From Bacteriovoracaceae bacterium (GTDB taxonomy: Bacteria; Bdellovibrionota; Bacteriovoracia; Bacteriovoracales; Bacteriovoracaceae): a DNA stretch of 64,000 bases. A program made the position numbers and the translations under genes. The notes under the pieces were generated by a model. It worked only from the letters and a program-made list of their open reading frames with translations. It did no database searches and had not been told where the DNA came from. Below are positions 26,851-35,607 of this stretch, in pieces (position 1 is the first letter of the stretch; every line of letters starts with the position of its first letter). Location of the stretch: assembly GCA_023701435.1 (NCBI GenBank), contig JAMPXB010000014.1, positions 24,858-88,857 on the forward strand, written 5' to 3'.

Positions 26851-27144
26851 GGAGAGCGTAGCATTGTTGTTGCTGCGGTTTTAGCGAGTAAAACTTATAA
26901 GCTTGAGTCCCTCCGTTATGAATTTGTAATCCATTTCCGGTTTCAAATGAAAGATTTTTCGACTGTAGATGAGTCCAATATTTTGCTCTAGATGAATCTT
27001 TACTTCCAGTTACAGGCAGAAACCAAATCAACGAGTCTACCTCCTGTTTCGACTTTTTACAGTGTCAAAAAGCACCTTTGACAGCTTTTTTTAACTTCTC
27101 TAATTTCCGCTTCAACGAAATTTAAACCCTTTGAGAAGGCCCCG
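26851..27144. other. Intergenic region between the two secreted paralogs
   Basis: About 290 bases with no convincing gene; the minus-strand frame here lacks a Shine-Dalgarno and overlaps the terminator. Near its end TGTCAAA (27063-27069) and TTTGACA (27077-27083) form a perfect dyad. Its right part is the second copy of the CACCTTTGAC element, 15 bases before TCTAAT, a good -10. This is probably the promoter/operator of paralog B. Confidence 0.55.
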
Positions 27145-27558
27145 ATGAAAAGATTGGTTTTAGTTACAAGTTTATTTGCTTCTTTAGCCGTTTCAGCTGG
27201 CGAGCTGAAAGTAAATGATGTGCCTTCTACAAAAATGCCTTACGGACACGTTAACACTCAATTTGAAGTTAACCTTCAAGAGGGTACAGCAGGTGTTTCT
27301 GCTACTTTTAAGAAAGTAAGACCTCGCAAGTACTCTCGTATTCAAGTTACAAGCTTTGAAGCAATCGTTCCTGAGCTTTCTATGGTTGGTAATGATCTGA
27401 TACTTGATGTTGATGGTTCATCAATCACTTGTGGAACAATGGGTGTAACTAATGTTTTTAAGCTTCCAGCGTTGAAGTTAAACGGAAACTGCTTACTCGA
27501 GTCAAAAAGAGTTAAAACTGCTAAAGGCAAACGCTTTCAAGTTGTTGTTAAGTACTAA
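27145..27558 (+). CDS. Small secreted protein, paralog B
   Basis: A 137-residue protein with a signal peptide (KRLVLVTSLFASLAVSA), homologous along its whole length to paralog A. It has the same two Cys (ITCGTMGV, LNGNCLLE) and the same ends (GELKV, KRFQVVVKY). The tandem arrangement with separate terminators and a shared upstream element points to gene duplication with promoter. Codons are A/T-ending and regular, suggesting good expression. Function unknown; a small disulfide-bonded periplasmic or exported protein. Confidence 0.87.
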   Translation: MKRLVLVTSLFASLAVSAGELKVNDVPSTKMPYGHVNTQFEVNLQEGTAGVSATFKKVRPRKYSRIQVTSFEAIVPELSMVGNDLILDVDGSSITCGTMGVTNVFKLPALKLNGNCLLESKRVKTAKGKRFQVVVKY

Positions 27559-27573
27559 TAAAAAAATAGATGA

Positions 27574-27597
27574 ATTGCCTCCGCTTCGGGAGGCAAT
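27574..27597. terminator. Shared hairpin between paralog B and mlaD
   Basis: ATTGCCTCC (27574-27582) pairs with GGAGGCAAT (27589-27597). Read on the minus strand, a seven-residue T run follows near 27570-27563, so it best terminates the mla operon. It also lies 15 bases after the plus-strand stop. Confidence 0.8.
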
Positions 27598-27598
27598 C

Positions 27599-28441
27599 CT
27601 ATCTTGTTAGATGTGATTGCTTTTCTGATTCTCTTTGTTCTGAATTTTTTATCGATTCTCTAATATAATATTTTATAAGCTTATTTCTCTGGGCTCCTCC
27701 TAAAAGGGCACGTAGTTCATCATGTAAGCTTTCATCATAGATAAGTGAATTCATCGTGCCTGGACCTTTTTCAACCCTGCTCAAAATCCTTTCCAGAGAA
27801 GCGGAAGACTTATTCATACTGCTCACCATAGTGCCCATTTGAGCAGCCTTAAGTTCAGTTGTAACGGCTTCTAGATGTTTTGCTGACTTGTTCAGTGAAT
27901 TAAACGTTTCAATGATAGTGTTGCCATCGCCAAGTTTAACCAGGATGTTGTCAAACTTAATGAGAATTCTTTCGGTTACAGTAGCGATGGAATCGCCTTT
28001 GGCCACGATTTGTTTCAAGTCAGTGAGGCTCTCAGCAATGAGGATGTCTTTTTCGGGGTTAAAAGTAGGGGCTTCTTTGGTGCCATTATAGATTTCAACA
28101 AATTTATCGCCTACTAATCCGGCAGTTGTAATGGAAACTCTTGAGTCTTTTTTTATCCAACGCAATTCTTTTTCAAGAATGGTCATTACCACTTCAACTT
28201 CTTCTTCCGAGATAATATTGACACCAGTTACTGAACCTATCCTTATACCTTTAAGTTCCACATAGGAGCCAGTTTTCAGATTGGAGACATTTTCTACTCT
28301 GGCCCTGATGTCTACCTTAGGTTCGAAAACTGCGGTCTCCTTACCGATACTGGCAATGATAACCATTAAAACCAGGGTCAGTCCTGCTACAAAAGCCCCA
28401 ACTTTGACGAGATTGGATTTATCTTTTTTTCTGACTCTCAT
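27599..28441 (-). CDS. mlaD: MlaD-like MCE-domain lipid-binding protein
   Basis: A 280-residue protein. A basic N-terminus and one membrane helix (about 12-30) are followed by the MCE domain (VSNLKTGSYVELKGIRIGSV... LVGDKFVEI) at about 40-125, then a long helical tail. It is the periplasmic hexamer of the phospholipid transport system, taking lipid between outer membrane and the MlaFE ATPase complex. It is the last gene of the minus-strand operon, 7 bases after mlaF. Confidence 0.88.
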   Translation of the reverse strand: MRVRKKDKSNLVKVGAFVAGLTLVLMVIIASIGKETAVFEPKVDIRARVENVSNLKTGSYVELKGIRIGSVTGVNIISEEEVEVVMTILEKELRWIKKDSRVSITTAGLVGDKFVEIYNGTKEAPTFNPEKDILIAESLTDLKQIVAKGDSIATVTERILIKFDNILVKLGDGNTIIETFNSLNKSAKHLEAVTTELKAAQMGTMVSSMNKSSASLERILSRVEKGPGTMNSLIYDESLHDELRALLGGAQRNKLIKYYIRESIKNSEQRESEKQSHLTR

Positions 28442-28448
28442 ATTGTCC

Positions 28449-29177
28449 TCATTGTCCTAAAAAGCTTTGTACGAATGGATCTTTGCTGTTTTCAAACTCT
28501 TCAACCGTGCCGGTAAAGCCAATCATTCCATCTTTTAAAATCAAAATACGATCACAGATTTTCTTGGCTGCAGGGATATCGTGGGTTACCAGAATTCCTG
28601 AAAGACCTTGTTTTTTGAATCGGTTCATAATGTCTAAAACCATTTCTATATTTACTGGATCCAGACCGGCCGTCGGTTCATCGTACAGCATGATTTCGGG
28701 GCTCAAAACCATGGAGCGGGCAAGGCCAACTCGTTTTTGCATACCACCTGATAAATCTGAAGGCATAAGATCTATGGCCTGTTCCAGATTTACGGTTTTA
28801 AGAATGTTTCTAACTTTTACTTTTATCTCATCCTCTGTCAGCCTGCTATGTTCAAAGAGCGGATAGGCGATATTTTCATAAACGGAGATGGAATCAAACA
28901 GGGCTGCGTTTTGAAAGGAGTAAGAAATTTTGGTACGGATAGGATAGAGCTGCTGCTCTGAAAGATGATCTATCCTTTGCTGATGAAAAAGTATTTCTCC
29001 ACCTTCTATTTGTTCCAGACCGATTAATGAACGAAGCAGAACTGATTTTCCTGTTCCAGAATTCCCTAGAAGTCCGATTGTCTCACCGGTCTTAAGGAAA
29101 AAGGAGATATCACGATGAACAACTTTTTCGTCGAATCGTTTAACTAGATTTTTAACTTCCAGAATATTTTCAGTCAT
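28449..29177 (-). CDS. mlaF: MlaF-like ABC transporter ATPase
   Basis: A 242-residue ATPase with Walker A GNSGTGKSV, signature LSGGMQKR, Walker B IMLYDEPTAGLDP and H-loop THD. The LSGGMQKRVGLARS signature and DEPTAGLDPV are those of the Ttg2A/MlaF branch. It powers MlaE-MlaD lipid movement. It is separated from mlaE by 3 bases and from mlaD by 7. Confidence 0.93.
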   Translation of the reverse strand: MTENILEVKNLVKRFDEKVVHRDISFFLKTGETIGLLGNSGTGKSVLLRSLIGLEQIEGGEILFHQQRIDHLSEQQLYPIRTKISYSFQNAALFDSISVYENIAYPLFEHSRLTEDEIKVKVRNILKTVNLEQAIDLMPSDLSGGMQKRVGLARSMVLSPEIMLYDEPTAGLDPVNIEMVLDIMNRFKKQGLSGILVTHDIPAAKKICDRILILKDGMIGFTGTVEEFENSKDPFVQSFLGQ

Positions 29178-29180
29178 AGG

Positions 29181-29945
29181 TTAATCAAATAAAAGGATTA
29201 AGAGTTTACTGAGGAAAAAATCTGATACCAGAATAATAATGGAAGTGGTTACGACAACCCATGTGGTGGCCTCTCCAACTCCCTTGGTTCCTTCCTTCGT
29301 TTGAAAACCTCTATAACAGGCAATGATGGCGATATTAAATCCAAAAAAAGCCGTTTTAAACATGGCCCCAAAGACATCTGTAAACTGGACAGTGGACAGG
29401 ACCTTATTAATATAAAATCCAGGGGGCATTGCGAATTCTGCATAAGCAATAGAGAAGCCGCCAATGATACCCATGAATGCTGACAGGGTGGTTAAAAGAG
29501 GAAGGGCCAGGACAGTTGACAGGACTCTCGGCACTACCAGTACTCTTATCGGATTAGTGCCAAGTGCTCGGATCGCATCAATTTGTTGGGTGACATTCAT
29601 GGCGCCTATTTCAGCACTAATCCCTGACCCGATCCTTCCCGCAATAAGCAGAGAAGTAAAGATAGGTGCCAGCTCCCGCATGAGTGATAGTGAAACGATG
29701 GCCGGCACATAGAGGGTGCCCCCAAATTTTGCGAGGCCATATCCAAATTGCAGAGTCATAACCAGACCGGTCACGATACCGATGACGATAGTGATGGAAA
29801 GGGAGCCAACTCCAAGTTGTATGATTTGTTCAAAAAGTCTTCCCCAGTAGAATGGGCGTGTGAACATACAATAAAAGAAGTCCTTGGAGAGCATGACAAG
29901 CTCCCCCAGGATTTTCAAATTTTTTTCTATATGGCCGATCATCAT
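29181..29945 (-). CDS. mlaE: MlaE-like permease
   Basis: A 254-residue integral membrane protein of the MlaE family with five to six helices. It has the hallmark ELAPIFTSLLIAGRIGSGISAEIGAMNVTQQIDAIRALGTNP segment (read in parts) that forms the coupling helix to MlaF. Its ATG overlaps the upstream lipoprotein stop as ATGA (29942-29945). It is the membrane channel of the phospholipid shuttle. Confidence 0.95.
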   Translation of the reverse strand: MMIGHIEKNLKILGELVMLSKDFFYCMFTRPFYWGRLFEQIIQLGVGSLSITIVIGIVTGLVMTLQFGYGLAKFGGTLYVPAIVSLSLMRELAPIFTSLLIAGRIGSGISAEIGAMNVTQQIDAIRALGTNPIRVLVVPRVLSTVLALPLLTTLSAFMGIIGGFSIAYAEFAMPPGFYINKVLSTVQFTDVFGAMFKTAFFGFNIAIIACYRGFQTKEGTKGVGEATTWVVVTTSIIILVSDFFLSKLLILLFD

Positions 29946-30421
29946 TTAAAATCCACAGCTTTTAAGAAATCCTGGAAAGAGGAATCACTGATATGAGAAA
30001 GCTCTGGATTTATGGATACGAAATCGAAATAGCAGTTATTCCTGCGGGTATTCAGCAGCCGCAAATTAACTCTCACGCCGTCCACCAGGCCCATCCCTTC
30101 TAGTCTGTAGGCTTCCCGGTTATGGAAAGTGGTGTATTCATGAACTGAACTCTTGAAGTCGGTTACCGTTTTGAAAGTTTTATTCGCAAGCTGCTCAAGA
30201 GGTTGCTCCTGAAACTCTTCACAAAAACTATTGGAGAGCAGGATGCGGCCATCTTTTATATTTTTATAAATATAATCTGATCTTTTATCTTTTTCTAAAA
30301 CCCAGTCTGCTTTTGCAAAGAGAATAGAGTAGTAAGTGCCTTTGGCTGTTTTAGGTGCTTCGCTTCCTTTAATAAAGAAAGAACAACCTGATAAAAAGAG
30401 AAGAGTAATCCAAACCTTCAT
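29942..30421 (-). CDS. Lipoprotein at the head of the mla operon
   Basis: A 159-residue lipoprotein with lipobox LFLSGC (C14). Beyond this no named family is recognisable. It has two later Cys (CEEF and NNCYF) and an alpha-beta composition. Position and ATGA coupling to mlaE suggest an accessory subunit on the outer or inner membrane, by analogy with other lipoproteins joined to Mla/MCE operons. A TTGACA on the minus strand (30503-30498) may belong to its promoter. Confidence 0.8.
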   Translation of the reverse strand: MKVWITLLFLSGCSFFIKGSEAPKTAKGTYYSILFAKADWVLEKDKRSDYIYKNIKDGRILLSNSFCEEFQEQPLEQLANKTFKTVTDFKSSVHEYTTFHNREAYRLEGMGLVDGVRVNLRLLNTRRNNCYFDFVSINPELSHISDSSFQDFLKAVDFK

Positions 30422-30558
30422 AACGAACCATTTTCAGCGGGTAATAGTTGGTAACTAATATTTTAAGTTATTGTATTCCTTCTGGAAATGATGGTTGTGT
30501 CAAAGGTTCGACTGAACTTTTTTGCCTATGGGTAAAATTTGTCTTTTCCAAACTCAAA

Positions 30559-30658
30559 ATGACGTTACAATGAATTTAGCAGGTAAAAAAGACCACATGA
30601 AGTGGTCGCGGTTATTATGACTGCAGCCTCAGTAAAGACAGGAAGTCTTCACGGATGA
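30559..30658 (+). promoter_or_regulatory. Chain of three ATGA-coupled micro-ORFs before the TPR gene
   Basis: Three short frames run head to tail, each stop overlapping the next start as ATGA: MTLQ (30559-30573), MNLAGKKDHMKWSRLL (30570-30620) and MTAASVKTGSLHG (30617-30658). The third overlaps the ATG of the TPR gene at 30655. Inside, GACCAC-ATGAA-GTGGTC (30591-30607) puts an internal ATG in a hairpin loop. This may be a leader that sets translation of the TPR gene, or chance. Confidence 0.4.
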
Positions 30659-33348
30659 AAATCTTATCAGCTTTTTTAATGACTATGTGGGTGGCCAGTG
30701 CGCTGACTGCTACTTCTGTTTTAGCTGACATCATTAATCAAGAAAACCTGAAGACCCACCTTCGTTGGAATCTCGTCGTTCCTCGTGATCAGTTTTATAT
30801 TGTTAAACGCGGGCAGACACTTTTTATAGAGACCGTTAATCTTGAAATGTTTAAAACTCTCTCAGGAGAGATAGCCAGGCTTAACGCCAATCAACAATAT
30901 ATAGACAGCATTCAGTATTCTAAAGATGATTTTCCGGCCAAGCCGGCAACCATTGCAGTTAAGCTGAAAGATCCCTCGGTTGAACTTTTCTCTTTCTATC
31001 GAGACGCAGACAAAAAATACATTCTGGATTTTTGGATTAATGCAGATCTCATCACTTCGAGTCCTTCAGCTTTTCGCAAGCCTCTTCCTGTTCCGGCAGA
31101 AAATAAGCCAGTGAAAGTGGCCAAAAAAGCGGCTCCTAATAAGAATGCTCTTCTAACCAGAAAGAGCGCCATATTACCAGTAGTGGAAGTTGCTGCAGCC
31201 GATATCAAAGACCAAAAAGTTAATTCAGGGGTCAGGGACTATCGTTATGGGGCCAGTTTCCTATGGGACTATGAACCAATGATTCCTCAGCTGGAAAAAG
31301 ACATAAATCTTCAATCGAAGACACCTGATGCGCTTTACCCTATCGAAGATCGGGTTAACCTCGACGATGCCAAAGAAGCTCATATGCAGCTTTCAATTAA
31401 TTTCTATCGGGAGCAGAAATGGGGGCTTATGAATAAGTCCATTTCACTTTATGAGAAGAAATATGGCAAAGATTCCAACTTTGTTTTTAATGAATTCATT
31501 AAGGCTAATGCTCTTCTGAAAGGTAACTTGGCCAAGCCCAATCGCGGAATTACTCAATCAGCCATGGTTCTTCTTTCCAATATTAAGGATATGACCAAAG
31601 AGTACGCCGTAAAGTCGGCTATTCTTCGTTATCTCATTCAGTACAGTGTAGACATGAGAGATCATGTGAAGGCGCTGGAGTTATCGAAAGAATTGTATGT
31701 CGAGGCAAGAGGGGACTATGATCAGACGATGGTCATTCAATCGGCTCTTACTATTCTTCATTCTCTTGCCGAACTCAGACAAGTGGAAAAGATTGAAGCA
31801 TTCTTGAATGAGAATAAAAAAATCGACAGTATCCTTCCTCCTCAAATGAGCATGGCCTACATGACTTTTGCCATGCTTTCCAAAGGGGAGACAGATAATC
31901 TGATTAAGCGTTACAAAATGGTAGAGAAGTCGCTCGCCAAACCAATACATCCGGCGATCCTCTACAATCTCGGTGAGAGTCTGTTCCGTCGCGGTGATTT
32001 TGAAGGTTCCATCAAAGCCTTTGATGAATTCATTGCCAATTACTCTTATCTTCTCCAGGCTCCCCATGCCCGCCTGCGCCTGGCAACGGCCTATGAGTTG
32101 CTCGATCGTCCAACGGATGAAACCCTGGTTCTCTACAAAAATGCCATTGACCGTTCAACCTCTCCTGAAATTCGTTATGAGGCTAAGCTTCGTTATGTGG
32201 CGATGAATCTTCTCCGTAAAATCAGACCAACCGAAGCCGACAAAGAAACAGAAGTTTTCCTGGAACAGTCTCCTGATGAATCCAAGGCGCTTGATCTTAA
32301 TTTGAAAAAACTTCTGTGGCTGGTACGGTTGAGACTGTTTATTACCAACAAGGATTTTGATAAGGCCCTGGCCTATTTAACCACTATTCCACTGGACTCA
32401 TTGAAGCCAGCTGAGAGACGGGTCTTTGAAGGTGACGGAGCTGAGATTGTTTACGGAATGATCCAGGATGCTTATCTCAAAGAGGACTACGCTAAAGTCG
32501 TAAAAATCTGGGAGATTTACAAAGACAAGTTTGAGACCAAAGTTGCCAGAAATGTTTATATGAATTTTGTTGTTTGTGATGCCTTCATTAAGCTTGGTCT
32601 TTATAAGAGTTACGATCGGGCGCTTGCCAGTCTTAAAAATGCCCAAAAAGAAGAGCCCCGGACATTTCCATTGTGGGTTGACCGTCTAAAAACAACAAAT
32701 CTTGATCAGATGATGGAAGAGCTAACTCTCATCCGTTTAGTGGCGGACTCCAATTGGACTGAAGCTGAAGCCAAGTTGGCCTCTTATCCAGTGTCACTTA
32801 GGGACTCTTTGAACTATCCTTTTTACAGGGGTGTGATTGATTTCAATCAGAAAAACTACTCTGAAGCCATCCTCGAATTCGAAAAAGTACTCGTTAAACA
32901 GAATCCCGAAAATCAGCTGACTCCACGGCAAACAGCAGATCTTTTAATGGGTTACGTTGAGTCTTTATATCAGTTAAAAGACCAGGAACGTTTCAAGACA
33001 GTGGTCCGAGCGCTTAATGATGATATCGGCCGCTCAAAGTCGGCACCGATCTTGAATATCTCCGAGCGAATCAACTATCTCCTCATAGAAGCCTATGCGG
33101 GGGAGTTGAAGCCAGAATGGAAGGAGCTCGAAGTGATGACAAAGACGTTCAGGGAAAAATATCAAAAATCTCCTTACACTGCACGAATCGGCTATCTTTA
33201 TGGGCTATCATTAATAAAGAATGCCAAAGTGCCTGAAGGGCGTGAGGTCTTTACCCTTTTAACAAATGATAAAGATGTTCCTTCTCACATTAAGGAAATG
33301 TGCAGGAGTGAATTGGCGACACTCGAACTGATAGAAAAGAAATTATAA
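30655..33348 (+). CDS. Exported TPR-repeat protein at the head of the flagellar operon
   Basis: An 897-residue protein with a signal peptide (ends SVLA). A beta-rich N-terminal domain (about 25-135) and a lysine/proline linker are followed by long helical repeats. TPR units are recognisable in HPAILYNLGESLFRRGDFEGSIKAFDEFI and FYRGVIDFNQKNYSEAILEFEKVL. It is probably periplasmic. It ends 31 bases before the sigma-54-activator-like gene and belongs to the flagellar block, so a role in motor assembly or stator support is likely but unproven. The ATG overlaps the stop of the last micro-ORF. Confidence 0.85.
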   Translation: MKILSAFLMTMWVASALTATSVLADIINQENLKTHLRWNLVVPRDQFYIVKRGQTLFIETVNLEMFKTLSGEIARLNANQQYIDSIQYSKDDFPAKPATIAVKLKDPSVELFSFYRDADKKYILDFWINADLITSSPSAFRKPLPVPAENKPVKVAKKAAPNKNALLTRKSAILPVVEVAAADIKDQKVNSGVRDYRYGASFLWDYEPMIPQLEKDINLQSKTPDALYPIEDRVNLDDAKEAHMQLSINFYREQKWGLMNKSISLYEKKYGKDSNFVFNEFIKANALLKGNLAKPNRGITQSAMVLLSNIKDMTKEYAVKSAILRYLIQYSVDMRDHVKALELSKELYVEARGDYDQTMVIQSALTILHSLAELRQVEKIEAFLNENKKIDSILPPQMSMAYMTFAMLSKGETDNLIKRYKMVEKSLAKPIHPAILYNLGESLFRRGDFEGSIKAFDEFIANYSYLLQAPHARLRLATAYELLDRPTDETLVLYKNAIDRSTSPEIRYEAKLRYVAMNLLRKIRPTEADKETEVFLEQSPDESKALDLNLKKLLWLVRLRLFITNKDFDKALAYLTTIPLDSLKPAERRVFEGDGAEIVYGMIQDAYLKEDYAKVVKIWEIYKDKFETKVARNVYMNFVVCDAFIKLGLYKSYDRALASLKNAQKEEPRTFPLWVDRLKTTNLDQMMEELTLIRLVADSNWTEAEAKLASYPVSLRDSLNYPFYRGVIDFNQKNYSEAILEFEKVLVKQNPENQLTPRQTADLLMGYVESLYQLKDQERFKTVVRALNDDIGRSKSAPILNISERINYLLIEAYAGELKPEWKELEVMTKTFREKYQKSPYTARIGYLYGLSLIKNAKVPEGREVFTLLTNDKDVPSHIKEMCRSELATLELIEKKL

Positions 33349-33379
33349 TGAACCAATCTAACAACGGACAGGAGGTCTA

Positions 33380-34321
33380 ATGTTATCTCAAGGTTTAACA
33401 CTTGTAGGCAATCATCCCAAATTCAACAGCGCTCTTGAGACTGCACGTAATGTTGCTGTCACTAAGACACCAGTGCTGATCTCTGGTGAAGCAGGGTCAG
33501 GCAAGAAGGCGCTTGGGGCGTACATTCACAACAACTCTGTGAGAAAGAATGCCCGTCTTGAAATCGTTGATTGCAGCTTAGACTCTCAGACTGTTGAGAA
33601 GATTGTTCTTGGTTACCGTGATGATGAAAGCGGCCGATTCAATCGTGGAGTTCTAGAAGTTGCCAACGGTGGTACGGTAATTTTTGCCAACATTGATGCA
33701 TTGGATGAAAATTTTCAGAAACGCATCTATACTATCCTTCAAGAGCTGCCAGACTATGAGCTAGACGTTCGCATTCTTGCTACCACTTCGAAAAATCTCT
33801 CAAAGCTCGTTGGTGCAGGAAAGTTCTCACGCGCACTTTATACTTACTTCAATGGGGCGTCGATCGACATGATCGCACTTCGTGAAAGAGGAACAGACGT
33901 GGAATTGATTGCTCGTCATTTTATTGAAGAGTACGCAGCAGAAACTCATGCTGGCGATATTTCACTTTGTGTAGATGCAGCCCGTAAGCTTACTGACTAC
34001 AACTGGAACAACAATCTTTCTGAACTTAGATCCTTCATCCGTAAAACTCTATCAAACATGGAAGGCTCAACTCTTGACCTCCAGGCAATTGAGAAGGGCG
34101 AGCGTAAAGTTGAATTCTCATCTCATGAAACAGATGAAGATGGTCTTAAACTGATGTCTCTTAAAGATGCAGAAAAACTACTTATTAAAAAAGCATTGGT
34201 ATTCACTTCAGAAAATAGAACTCAGGCTGCAAAAATCCTTGGAGTATCTATCCGTACATTGAGAAACAAAATCAATGAATACAGATCTGAAGGTGCCAGT
34301 TACTTTGTTAACTTACGATAG
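33380..34321 (+). CDS. Degenerate sigma-54-activator-like flagellar regulator (no GAFTGA)
   Basis: A 313-residue AAA+ protein with a Fis-type helix-turn-helix (NRTQAAKILGVSIRTLRNKINEY) but no receiver domain. Walker A survives as GEAGSGKK (36-43). The GAFTGA loop is gone (YRDDES around 79-84), and Walker B GGTLFLDEI has become GGTVIFANI, losing both acids (A103, N104). It should bind DNA, but can hardly remodel sigma-54 holoenzyme or hydrolyse ATP. The reading frame is intact, so this is a conserved change of role, not decay. It sits directly before flgB, suggesting a flagellar repressor, co-regulator or scaffold. SD GGAGG precedes the ATG. Confidence 0.88.
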   Translation: MLSQGLTLVGNHPKFNSALETARNVAVTKTPVLISGEAGSGKKALGAYIHNNSVRKNARLEIVDCSLDSQTVEKIVLGYRDDESGRFNRGVLEVANGGTVIFANIDALDENFQKRIYTILQELPDYELDVRILATTSKNLSKLVGAGKFSRALYTYFNGASIDMIALRERGTDVELIARHFIEEYAAETHAGDISLCVDAARKLTDYNWNNNLSELRSFIRKTLSNMEGSTLDLQAIEKGERKVEFSSHETDEDGLKLMSLKDAEKLLIKKALVFTSENRTQAAKILGVSIRTLRNKINEYRSEGASYFVNLR

Positions 34322-34351
34322 TTTTTTAGTTTAAATTGTTGAGGCCATCAG

Positions 34352-34759
34352 ATGGATGTAAATGACAAAACATTAAAAGCATTAACGACGGCGTTGAATT
34401 TCCGTGAGATGCGCCAAGAGCTCATCTCTTCCAACGTCGCCAATGCCAACACTCCGGGCTTTAAGGCCAAGAAGATGGATTTCGAGGAAGCGTTGGCCCG
34501 TGCCCTGGATGTGGACGGTCAGATGCAGATGAATGTCAACGATGGGCGACATCATACTGTCGGTAACGGTGGCTTCAATAATTTAGAACCTGAGATTTAT
34601 GATAATCCAAACGGCGTGGTATCTGAAAATGGCAACACAGTGGATGTGGAAGCTGAAATGGCAACCATGGCCGAAAACAAGTTGATGTACGATGCACTTG
34701 TTCAGTTGATCAATAAAAAGATGGGTATCATGAAGTACGCCATTAACTCTGAGAAGTAG
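34352..34759 (+). CDS. flgB: Flagellar basal-body rod protein FlgB
   Basis: A 135-residue FlgB: an N-terminal helix, then LISSNVANANTPGFKAK, the rod-protein signature, and a C-terminal helix. It forms the proximal rod joined to FliE. First structural gene of the run, 9 bases before flgC. Confidence 0.96.
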   Translation: MDVNDKTLKALTTALNFREMRQELISSNVANANTPGFKAKKMDFEEALARALDVDGQMQMNVNDGRHHTVGNGGFNNLEPEIYDNPNGVVSENGNTVDVEAEMATMAENKLMYDALVQLINKKMGIMKYAINSEK

Positions 34760-34768
34760 GAATAAAGA

Positions 34769-35209
34769 ATGGATTTACTCTCATCTCTTAGAATCAGTTC
34801 CAGTGGCCTTGCGGCCCAGAGAAAAAGAATGGAAGCCCATTCTTCGAATATTGCCAATGCTCAAACAACGAGGACTGCCGAAGGCGGTCCCTATCGTCGT
34901 AAAGAGGTGGTTTTTGGATCCGAGCCTGCCCGCGAAGCCTTTTCAGAAATCCTGGAAGGGGAGCTGGCTGAAAATGCTCAGACCGTACACGCCACTGAAG
35001 TGGTTCATTCTGATAAAGTCATTTATAAGCACGATCCATCCCACCCTGATGCTAACTCTGAAGGGTATGTGGCGATGCCGGACATCAACCCGATGGTTGA
35101 AATGGCCAATATGATTGAAGCTCAGAGAGCTTACGAATCAAACGTGACTGCGATCAATACGACCAAACAGATGGCCGTTAAAACATTAGAAATCGGAAGA
35201 GGTAACTAA
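34769..35209 (+). CDS. flgC: Flagellar basal-body rod protein FlgC
   Basis: A 146-residue FlgC: SLRISSSGLAAQRKRMEAHSSNIANAQTTRT at the N-terminus and NPMVEMANMIEAQRAYESNVTAINTTKQM at the C-terminus, both diagnostic. It is part of the proximal rod. Its stop overlaps the fliE start (TAATG). Confidence 0.96.
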   Translation: MDLLSSLRISSSGLAAQRKRMEAHSSNIANAQTTRTAEGGPYRRKEVVFGSEPAREAFSEILEGELAENAQTVHATEVVHSDKVIYKHDPSHPDANSEGYVAMPDINPMVEMANMIEAQRAYESNVTAINTTKQMAVKTLEIGRGN

Positions 35210-35568
35210 TGTCGATTAAAGATATTGCAGGTTTTCAACAAACACTTGGAACTGGCGATGCCCGTGGTTGGTCCCGTAAGGTTGACAATGATTTTGGCGG
35301 CCAATTTGGAATTGAAACTCCAGGAGTTGGTGGCACTGAAGAAACGGGTAAAACATTCGGTGAATTCCTTCAGGATTCTATCGGTAAAGTGAACTCGCTT
35401 CAGCAAGACGCCAATGTTGCCATGGAAAAACTAGCTAGTGGTGAGAGTCAGAATCTGCATGAAACATTACTGGCCGTTGAAAAGGCCGATATTGCATTCA
35501 GAACAATGAATCAGGTTCGAACTAAAGTAATAGACGCTTACCGCGAAATAATGAAAATGCAGATCTAA
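35209..35568 (+). CDS. fliE: Flagellar hook-basal body protein FliE
   Basis: A 119-residue FliE with the C-terminal LHETLLAVEKADIAFRTMNQVRTKVIDAYREIMKMQI block. It connects the FliF MS ring to the FlgB rod and is exported early. The N-terminal 50 residues, rich in Gly, are variable. It starts at the ATG overlapping the flgC stop. Confidence 0.95.
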   Translation: MSIKDIAGFQQTLGTGDARGWSRKVDNDFGGQFGIETPGVGGTEETGKTFGEFLQDSIGKVNSLQQDANVAMEKLASGESQNLHETLLAVEKADIAFRTMNQVRTKVIDAYREIMKMQI

Positions 35569-35607
35569 CTTAGGATGAGTTAGTGAACATAGAATCAGGA
35601 GGATTCT

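Noticed and set aside
26801..27031. 76-residue minus-strand ORF
   Set aside because: It runs over the terminator of paralog A, lacks a Shine-Dalgarno and has no recognisable features.
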